A DNA stretch of 40,674 nucleotides from the NCBI GenBank assembly GCA_023396065.1, contig JAEWXF010000006.1, positions 1-40,674 on the forward strand, written 5' to 3'. This document shows positions 37,201 through 40,674 of this stretch, in pieces. The position numbers and the translations under genes are program-made. Within the stretch, counting starts at the first letter, position 1. The number at the start of each line of letters is the position of its first letter. Source of the DNA: Methanobacteriota archaeon. Lineage in GTDB: Archaea > Halobacteriota > Methanomicrobia > Methanomicrobiales > Methanocorpusculaceae. The notes below the pieces were generated by a model. The model did no database searches. It had not been told where the DNA came from and saw nothing but the letters and a program-made list of their open reading frames with translations.

Positions 37201-37638
37201 GCCATTGTTCACACTGCAGATGATGGAACCGTTCAGGTCCTCACCAAGTTCGATATAACGGACAATGGGGACGGAACCTCCAAGCTCACGGTAGAAAGTG
37301 ACCTTGGATTCTCTGCCTACGCCCTTGCCGGCTACACTGTCACCCCAGATCCGGGAACCTCTGTTTCTGACAACGGCGGAGCTGATGACGGTGCCGAACT
37401 TCTCGCAAGTGTCGGTGCCGGCGCCAAGCCGACCGTCACCGCACAGCCGACCACTGCCCCGACCACTGTTGCCCCTACTCAGGCAACCGTCAAGCCGACC
37501 GGCAGCCAGCAGACCGTTGCACCAACCACTGCGGCAACCACCGCAGCGGCCACGGCGACTCCGACCCAGGCTCCGGCCCCGGTCTTTGGTCTCCTCCTCG
37601 GTCTCCTTGGAGCGGCAGTTCTCCTCCGGAGAACCTAA
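31285..37638 (+). CDS. Large modular surface protein with GLUG, PKD and DUF4430-like repeats and C-terminal anchor
   Basis: About 2117 residues from the ATG at 31285, with GTGs at 31276 and 31279 as alternatives. In order by nucleotide: signal peptide; GLUG-type beta-helix repeats (31400-32330; VGGLIG, VAGLVG, VGGLVGG); two PKD domains (32518-33005; FTWDMGNGDSV, YVWTMGNGDTV); DUF4430-like B and C modules (33037-33955); B, A, B, A (33976-35715); a Big_2-like domain (35728-36010); a third A (36035-36441); a second Big_2-like domain (36448-36705); a C-terminal domain ending GFSAYAL, like the domain that often precedes PGF signals; a Thr/Pro linker; and APVFGLLLGLLGAAVLLRRT as anchor. It is probably a lipid-anchored cell-surface glycoprotein. 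Codon use changes at about 33.0 kb, from mixed to strongly C-ending, suggesting a mosaic gene. Confidence 0.87.
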   Translation: MTLKLLGLTDHRKLSKGSLYVLACLVLLLVLVPGVAAADAVSISTEDELRSMTGGNSYVLENDIELTSPWVPLTISSSFSLDGNGYALNNLSMSGTAARLGFIKQATGEVTITNLTMNNVSVSSTVAIVGVLIGDAQANVIIDSVHVNGNVSAQNTVGGLIGRTYSDSSSYLISNSSMTGTISAFGSNSGGQNVAGLVGQIYKGTMDIRDSYFSGTVSASPVSRVGGLVGGVVSSGSLTSSYATGAIIGNRDVGGLIGFSNANFVITDSLSLIDTITLGPNSIITDLNTNSQYVGPISGATDLGAASTGNSYWDGMTVVITNGGVSGSVTSLAHELNGAMRSSADVWNTFKNDDAQNENTVWTSFGTDAWKVNSGNLKYLLPVLKGQELPVALDASYLKSGNDPEPPVVAGLTIVSPLAKSSWLANEPVTLSATSSKGDDLTFTWDMGNGDSVTGADATYTYTVNGNYTVTLTAENVAGTASRSVNISIYNPLAPSAEIVSVTPSSIWLIDEPITLQSLESPGAEYVWTMGNGDTVTSADAVTEYTYTTAGQYTIDLLVTNTTGVNTSSVDIVVYDMANPDAAGVSYTVLAYETVDVVNGSTVAQIISPISGGYRVGEDYLITPANSVGGMLQSLGYAYDIWRSQKPTPTYSLTNITVDGTLYPNGKYGEKDMSWRSYDGMTKAALKYNPQDPVPNGTTVYTVYCPHSIGASVGNPSGGTEYVIITKLNIIEDGAILPKEVTANLTDANIDLFNITVSLADASKTAIEIPENTPFGALYSLYANDLNHVVTDLHFWGGKYTSFTDWNYISLEDLNGLQHKATIDGVKYYWDGYLNGEKLNGDLNPGTGALTGYWTPLKTGDVVSFAYVPAGGDFSTAKELINITVTDVEETVTGPVELYNQTLTIENGSTVTAKISPISGGYKPGEDTIEFSANTVAGLLNAAGIDYDVWKSQKPIPTYSLTNITYNGTLYANIQVGGDKCWRSFDGMTAAAKKYDVNIELPNGTTIYNVYGDYDKVNSDPSFAEYVIVTTINIEEPETPPTPSEECIVLADRIINITTANNSVSFGEILTAAGYTYVGVNGATVGSYSDREYLEQLTINGTSYPAEINMTDDFEWKFTDGFGTSATLYKKGLNAYVTKSQSGSTFHLLYINTTASRPDGFTYDFSPEYSKYLVNLTVNLLEPETPPGPGDDDPVILYNQILTIENGSTVTAKISPISGGYVAGEDTVEFSATTVAGLLNAAGIDYDVWKSQKPIPTYSLTNITYNGTLYANIQVGGDKCWRSFDGMTAAAKKYDVNIELPNGTTIYSVYGDYDKVNSDPSFAEYVIVTTINIEEPTPSESCITLDNAVVNITTASSSVSFGEILTAAGYTYVGVNGATVGSYSDREYLEQLTINGTSYPAEINMTDEFEWKFTDGFGTSATLYKKGLNAYVTKAQSGSTFHLLYINTTASRPDGFTYNFSPEYSKYLVNLTVNLADPETPPSDPVATTVILSGLPTASIDLASGSITGTVTAVVKDETGAVMTGETVNWTTSNATVLTIDATGKYTALAVGTANITATAVSNSSANVSATITVVDTTPAPEPCITLDNAVVNITTASSSVSFGEILTAAGYTYVGVNGATVGSYSDREYLEQLTINGTSYPAEINMTDEFEWKFTDGFGTTAKLYKAGLNGYVTKAQSGSTFHLLYINTTAARPDGFTYNFSPEYSKYLVNLTVNFVDPVPTSITITAPVAGSSYNISDVFTTAATVYDQTGAEMPGASVVWTSSNDKAFTVNGTEFTAKAAGNVEIIATSGNATAKIPVVVLPKPVKPEVPPVVETGSDGQTVIDSSDNNVTVTDKKVEIKGSNVNLTVVYDNLTETAGKITGTIANVTATYPEMPIVSDTTELGGALTLDVKIDLGTNVETTLPTFNATINPATKQQIEKLKIDGKQYTVGLMLQSEAVAEGFNEKVGKVTLTFNGISNNWLAQFNGNLAIVHTADDGTVQVLTKFDITDNGDGTSKLTVESDLGFSAYALAGYTVTPDPGTSVSDNGGADDGAELLASVGAGAKPTVTAQPTTAPTTVAPTQATVKPTGSQQTVAPTTAATTAAATATPTQAPAPVFGLLLGLLGAAVLLRRT
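33976..34394 (+). repeat. B-module repeat, copy 1
   Basis: About 419 bases that recur at 34873-35291, exactly 897 bases downstream at every anchor I checked, with few differences. Both encode a DUF4430-like module with SPISGGY, WKSQKPIPTYSLTNITYNG and KCWRSFDGMTAAAKKYDVN. Confidence 0.85.
34424..34830 (+). repeat. A-module repeat, copy 1
   Basis: The first of three A modules in this gene (others at about 35309-35715 and 36035-36441). All contain SFGEILTAAGYTYVGVNGA and YSDREYLEQLTINGTSYP. Copy 1 is 885 bases from copy 2, and copy 2 is 726 bases from copy 3. Confidence 0.85.
34873..35291 (+). repeat. B-module repeat, copy 2
   Basis: Second copy of the 33976-34394 unit. Differences cluster in the codons after SPISGGY (YVAGEDTVEFSATT against YKPGEDTIEFSANT); the rest is close to identical by eye. 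Confidence 0.85.
35309..35715 (+). repeat. A-module repeat, copy 2
   Basis: Second A module, nearly identical in DNA to copy 3 (36035-36441) over most of its length. It follows B copy 2 directly. Confidence 0.85.
36035..36441 (+). repeat. A-module repeat, copy 3
   Basis: Third A module, set between two Big_2-like domains. It differs from copy 2 mainly around TTAKLYKAGLNGY, where it resembles the A module of the giant gene (KRGLNGY). Confidence 0.85.
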
Positions 37639-37639
37639 T

Positions 37640-37715
37640 TTTTTTGTAATCTGTGCTTCGTTTCAATGTGCACTCCCCCCGGACAGGGGGGAGCGAAGCA
37701 TTTCACATGTTTTTT
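37640..37715 (+). terminator. Terminator region of the large surface gene
   Basis: An eight-T run follows the stop codon. Then TGCTTCG (37654-37660) pairs with CGAAGCA (37694-37700), enclosing an inner perfect stem CTCCCCCC/GGGGGGAG (37673-37680, 37686-37693) with a 5-base loop, and a TTTTTT run follows. This is a strong two-part termination region. Confidence 0.75.
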
Positions 37716-37728
37716 GATATTCTTTAGA

Positions 37729-38260
37729 CGCCAGGTGGGTAACCACGGCTCGAAAAACTAAGGATTTCTCCCCGCTTCGGGCGAATGCCCTCGCTTGAAA
37801 AACTAAGGAAATGGGAAGATGCGTTCGTATGTCGATACGTTTTGTTGTATGTGTTTGGACGTCAGGTGGGTAACCACGGCTCGAAGAACTAAGGAAGTGG
37901 GAAGATGCGTTCGTATGTCGATACGTTTTGTTGTATGTGTTTGGGCGTCAGGTGGGTAACCACGGAACAGCACGGAACACACAGAATTCCACGGAAGAAA
38001 AAACACGGAATACCGCTTCGCTTACGGAAAAAACGGAAAGACTAAGGAAGTGGGATGCTTTGGCCCTATGTGGGTAACCACGGAAAACACCGAACACACG
38101 TAATTCCACTGAAAAAAACACGGAATACCGCTTCGCTTACGGAAAAAACGGAAAGACGAAGGAAATGGGAAGATGCGTTCGTATGTCGATACGTTTTCTT
38201 GTGTATCTTTAGACGTCAGGTGGGTAACCACTGTTCGAAAGCCGAAGGACATGGGTAGCA
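37729..38260 (+). repeat. Left repeat array of the GxxExxY unit
   Basis: Five GTGGGTAACCAC cores, all in forward orientation, at 37735, 37866, 37952, 38070 and 38220. Most are preceded by gacgtcag-type words and followed by either ctcgaa plus aactaagga or a run of cacggaa words, ending in gggaagatgcgttcgtatg and a tcgatacgtttt word. Bases 37911-38057 are the reverse complement of 39080-39226 with one mismatch seen, and 38151-38190 the exact reverse complement of 38809-38848. The core can fold as a 4-bp stem with a GUAA tetraloop. Confidence 0.92.
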
Positions 38261-38338
38261 TTGTGAGGGGATTTGATTGAGAGAACTGGACAAAAGCCTG
38301 ACGGAAAGTCTAAGATACTGGGAGACAATTATACACAC

Positions 38339-38719
38339 ATGGGTACATCACTGTTGTTTGAAGCTGAATCGTATGATATTCGCGGTGCGGTCTTTGATGT
38401 GTATCGTGAAATGGGGCCGGGTCTTCTGGAAGCTGTGTATCAGGAATGCCTTGAGCATGAATTTACCCGACGAAAAATTCCATTTGAGGCACAGCCAATG
38501 ATCCATATCAACTACAAAGGAACAGAACTCCGGCAGACATACAAGCCGGACTTTATTTGTTATGGTAAAATTCTCGTTGAGATAAAAGCAGTTGATGAAC
38601 TTGGGAAGATACAGATATCGCAACTACAGAATTATCTGAAAATTACCGGATTTCGACTTGGATTTTTAGTGAACTTCAATCATGATCCCGGTGCCGATGT
38701 GATAAGGATCATTCTCTGA
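38339..38719 (+). CDS. GxxExxY-family protein (PD-(D/E)XK nuclease-like fold)
   Basis: A 126-residue protein from the ATG at 38339; the frame is open to a TTG at 38273, but family members begin just before the motif AESYDIRGAVFDVYREMGPG. The name-giving motif GLLEAVY is at residues 28-34. A PD-(D/E)XK-like set follows: YKPDF (Asp71) and VEIKAV (Glu81, Lys83), then ISQLQNYL (93-100). The family is widespread and often multicopy, and no function has been shown that I know of. Here it lies alone between two repeat arrays of opposite orientation, which suggests that the protein and the repeats form one mobile or selfish unit. The protein seems intact. No promoter is obvious. Confidence 0.9.
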   Translation: MGTSLLFEAESYDIRGAVFDVYREMGPGLLEAVYQECLEHEFTRRKIPFEAQPMIHINYKGTELRQTYKPDFICYGKILVEIKAVDELGKIQISQLQNYLKITGFRLGFLVNFNHDPGADVIRIIL

Positions 38720-38720
38720 G

Positions 38721-38758
38721 ACAACCGCGTCTCACGTACGTGGTACGTGAACAACCGC
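38721..38758. other. Short palindrome with flanking direct repeats after the GxxExxY gene
   Basis: TCACGTAC (38732-38739) and GTACGTGA (38743-38750) form a perfect 8-bp hairpin with a 3-base loop, starting 12 bases after the stop. The 8-base word ACAACCGC occurs on both sides (38721-38728 and 38751-38758). There is no T run, so it is not a typical archaeal terminator. A recombination or binding site is conceivable. Confidence 0.6.
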
Positions 38759-38800
38759 ATCCCGGAGACTCCCCATTTTGGGTTTTCAGTGTTGTTTCAT

Positions 38801-39290
38801 AAGCGAGCATCGACATACGAACGCATCTTCCCATTTCCTTCGTCTTTCAAGCGAGGGCGAAGCCCGAAGCGGAGAGCAAGGACGCAGGACTTGCGAACCG
38901 TTTTTTCCGGAAGCGAAGCGGTATTCAAGCGAGGGCGAAGCCCGAAGCGGAGAGCAAGGTCGAAGGACTTGAGAACCGTGTTTTTTCTTCCGTGGAATTC
39001 TGTGTGTTCCGTGTTGTTCCGTGGTTACCCACCTGACGTCCAAACACATACAACAAAACGTATCGACATACGAACGCATCATCCCACTTCCTTAGTCTTT
39101 CCGTTTTTTCCGTAAGCGAAGCGGTATTCCGTGTTTTTTCTTCCGTGGAATTCTGTGTGTTCCGTGCTGTTCCGTGGTTACCCACCTGACGTCCAAACAC
39201 ATACAACAAAACGTATCGACATACGACCAAAGATTCCCATTTCCTTCGTCTTTCAAGCGAAGGCATTCGCCTGACACTCAAACACCCAAA
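38801..39290 (-). repeat. Right repeat array of the GxxExxY unit
   Basis: Two inverted cores (39021-39032 and 39174-39185) plus two copies of a gcgagggcgaagcccgaagc word (about 38840-38860 and 38930-38950), which itself contains GGGC-GAA-GCCC. All words run opposite to the left array. 39080-39226 and 38809-38848 are the partner arms of the left array. The array ends about 20 bases before the 257-residue protein gene on the minus strand. Open frames in both directions here only translate the repeat. Confidence 0.92.
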
Positions 39291-39309
39291 CACCCAAACA
39301 CAAAAAAAA
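39291..39309 (-). terminator. T-rich terminator of the PGF-CTERM gene
   Basis: Read on the minus strand, an eight-T run follows the stop codon within a few bases, as is usual for archaeal transcript ends. Repeats of cacccaaa lie just beyond it (39278-39300). Confidence 0.55.
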
Positions 39310-40083
39310 TCAGTTGTTCCGGTACCGGAAACAGCCAACAAGACCAAGACCCGCACACAGAGCAGCAACACCGAAACCCGGCGCCGCAGTCGCAGTCGGT
39401 GCCGCAGCCGCAGCCTCAGCACCCGGGCGGATAGCAATCTTCTCAACGTACTTCATAGAAATACGATTCGAGTTCGGGTATTTATTATCATAATATGTCC
39501 AGTACTCTTTCGGGAGAGTCATAACCATATCATCAATACCGAACACATGATACCCCCAGGGATTCACACTCGTATCAGCAGTAAACACCATAATCATACC
39601 GAGTTCATAATCCGGGACATACCCGTACTTCGCATTGTACCATGCAAGAAACAGGGTTCCCATACGCTCCGGAGGATTATAGATCGCATCCTGCGGAAGC
39701 GACGTAGGAGTAAACCCATCGTTAGGAATAAACGTAACAATATCCCCCTCATCAGCGCCGCCGACCAGATCACAAAGATCACGGACCGCAGTTCCCTTCA
39801 CCGGCCCCATCTCACGTTCAAGGACATTAACAGACTCAGTCGGATCCCACAGATCCCCCTCAAACACAGGACCCTGCATATAATACACAGTAGTCCCGTC
39901 ACCAATAACAGGGAGATTCTGTTCCATCCACTGATAATCTACAGTCTTCGACGCAAGGAGGGCACCTTTCGCATCATATTTCTCAATGGTCACCTCAGTT
40001 GAAGCCGCCGCACCGGCAATACCGGTACAGAGAAGGACAACCAGCATTATCCCAAAAAGGGCAGAAAGAATAGGTTTGTTCAT
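39310..40083 (-). CDS. PGF-CTERM surface protein, stand-alone relative of the PEGA protein N-terminus
   Basis: 257 residues from the ATG at 40083 (MNKPILSALFGIMLVV), chosen because it begins the signal peptide; the frame extends 12 codons further. Residues 30-225 match the N-terminal domain of the 955-residue protein: YQWMEQNLP, GDGTTVYY, FEGDLWDP, KGTAVRDLCDLVGGADEGD, MGTLFLAWY, ADTSVN and HVFG. The domain looks like a distant sulfite-oxidase-type fold, but I see no evidence for cofactor binding. The tail is Ala/Thr-rich, then APGFG, a hydrophobic segment and RYRNN: a good PGF-CTERM signal for archaeosortase. It is probably lipid-anchored on the cell surface. Its function is unknown. Confidence 0.85.
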   Translation of the reverse strand: MNKPILSALFGIMLVVLLCTGIAGAAASTEVTIEKYDAKGALLASKTVDYQWMEQNLPVIGDGTTVYYMQGPVFEGDLWDPTESVNVLEREMGPVKGTAVRDLCDLVGGADEGDIVTFIPNDGFTPTSLPQDAIYNPPERMGTLFLAWYNAKYGYVPDYELGMIMVFTADTSVNPWGYHVFGIDDMVMTLPKEYWTYYDNKYPNSNRISMKYVEKIAIRPGAEAAAAAPTATAAPGFGVAALCAGLGLVGCFRYRNN

Positions 40084-40207
40084 CAGATTCACACACCGTA
40101 AAGAATACGGCCCTGTCATACAGCTGCCGTAGGTACGTTCGTATTTGTCGGGATAGTTGATAACATGTTTGTTTCTTTGGATTTTTGTTAATAGAATATG
40201 GTTACCC
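40084..40207 (-). promoter_or_regulatory. Promoter region of the PGF-CTERM gene
   Basis: 124 bases between the moeA-like stop and the surface-protein start. The part near 40150-40195 is AT-rich on both strands and probably holds the promoter (for instance tattctattaac read on the minus strand). I could not fix a TATA box. Confidence 0.35.
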
Positions 40208-40674
40208 TCACACCCCCTTCCGCCCGCGGCTCAGCACATCCCTGAACTCCTTCGACTCCGCAATCCGCACAACCCGTCCCACCAGCGGATCCTCCAGACC
40301 ACTCTTCCACACAACCATCCGCACCCGCTCCCCCAGCGGCACCGTCACATACTGCCGCCACACCAGCGGTGCCAGATCCGCCTCCTCCGTCACACACGCA
40401 ATATGGCACGACCGCTTCAACAAAAGCATAACCCCCGAAACACCACTAAAACTCCCCACCCTGATCCTGATACCCTCCCGCATCGCCATCTCCATCAGCG
40501 GCTCCAGCGCAGAATCATACACACCCGCCACCAGAACCGTCCGGTCCAGCTCAGCCTTCGGCACCGTCAGCACCGCCGCCACCTCCTCCCCCGCCTCATA
40601 CCCCTCAACACCATGCGGAATCTGCACAATCGCATTCGCCCGGACCCCCGTCATCTGCACACTCGCCCCCCGTG
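40208..40674 (-). CDS. MoeA-like C-terminal part fused to a PBP-like domain (5' end outside window)
   Basis: The frame is open to the window edge; the GTG at 40660 is internal. The first visible residues, RGASVQMTGVRANAIVQIPHGVEGYEAGEEVAAVL, match the end of MoeA (molybdopterin molybdenumtransferase, which inserts Mo or W into molybdopterin). After TVPKAELDRTVLVAGVYDSALEPLMEMA comes a domain like the periplasmic-binding-protein-type (PBP_like) extension that archaeal MoeA proteins often carry. No signal peptide can be judged. It fits the need of Fwd for a tungsto- or molybdopterin. Most of the catalytic part lies beyond the window. Confidence 0.75.
   Translation of the reverse strand, partial: RGASVQMTGVRANAIVQIPHGVEGYEAGEEVAAVLTVPKAELDRTVLVAGVYDSALEPLMEMAMREGIRIRVGSFSGVSGVMLLLKRSCHIACVTEEADLAPLVWRQYVTVPLGERVRMVVWKSGLEDPLVGRVVRIAESKEFRDVLSRGRKGV

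Noticed and set aside
37729..39290. CRISPR array
   Set aside because: Repeat words are of unequal length and spacing, mixed in order and orientation, and there is no uniform repeat-spacer pattern or cas gene.
38747..39446. Overlapping frames on both strands inside the right repeat array
   Set aside because: Their peptides repeat because they translate the DNA repeats, and similar peptides appear at the other arrays; no start signal or domain is present.

Overview
The window looks like a piece of a hydrogenotrophic methanogen genome of the order Methanomicrobiales; Methanocorpusculum or a close relative is my best guess. The reasons are formylmethanofuran dehydrogenase and Eha-type energy-converting hydrogenase genes, archaeal promoters with short leaders, PGF-CTERM-like sorting tails, and very large surface proteins made of PKD, PEGA, GLUG and DUF4430-like modules. 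The taxon is inferred from gene content only.

Left third (1-13.4 kb). After the tail of a surface-protein gene, a minus-strand operon runs from 12794 down to 1054. In transcription order it holds a fused fwdD-fwdB gene, an exported protein of unknown role, thirteen Eha hydrogenase genes (ehaB-J, a small K/L-like membrane subunit, ehaM, N, O), a four-cluster ferredoxin, fwdA and fwdC. Most neighbours overlap by 1-4 bases, including the hydrogenase-ferredoxin-fwdA junctions. Eha uses the membrane ion gradient to reduce ferredoxin with H2, and Fwd uses reduced ferredoxin to fix CO2 onto methanofuran, so the operon looks like a physically linked H2-to-CO2 electron path. mobB, for the molybdopterin-dinucleotide cofactor that Fwd needs, is divergent from its 5' end, and part of a moeA-like gene lies at the right window edge.

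Middle (13.4-16.5 kb). A three-gene metal-chelate ABC importer (ATPase, FecCD permease, binding lipoprotein) runs on the minus strand, convergent with mobB.

Right half (16.6-40.1 kb). Cell-surface genes dominate: a ~3363-residue protein with two calcineurin-like phosphoesterase domains, a 955-residue PEGA protein in operon with it, a small secreted one-module protein, a ~2117-residue GLUG/PKD/DUF4430-like protein, and a 257-residue PGF-CTERM protein related to the N-terminus of the 955-residue one. Modules are shared between these genes almost at DNA level, and codon use changes sharply between and within genes, suggesting recombination or gene conversion.

The most unusual region is 37.7-39.3 kb. 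A small GxxExxY-family gene (PD-(D/E)XK-like) sits between two arrays of a dispersed repeat in opposite orientations, with nested inverted arms of 147 and 40 bp. The same family recurs at 29.7-30.15 kb, where a 113-base near-perfect hairpin takes the place of the gene, and as a remnant near 0.86 kb. I saw no tRNA, rRNA, CRISPR array or transposase gene.
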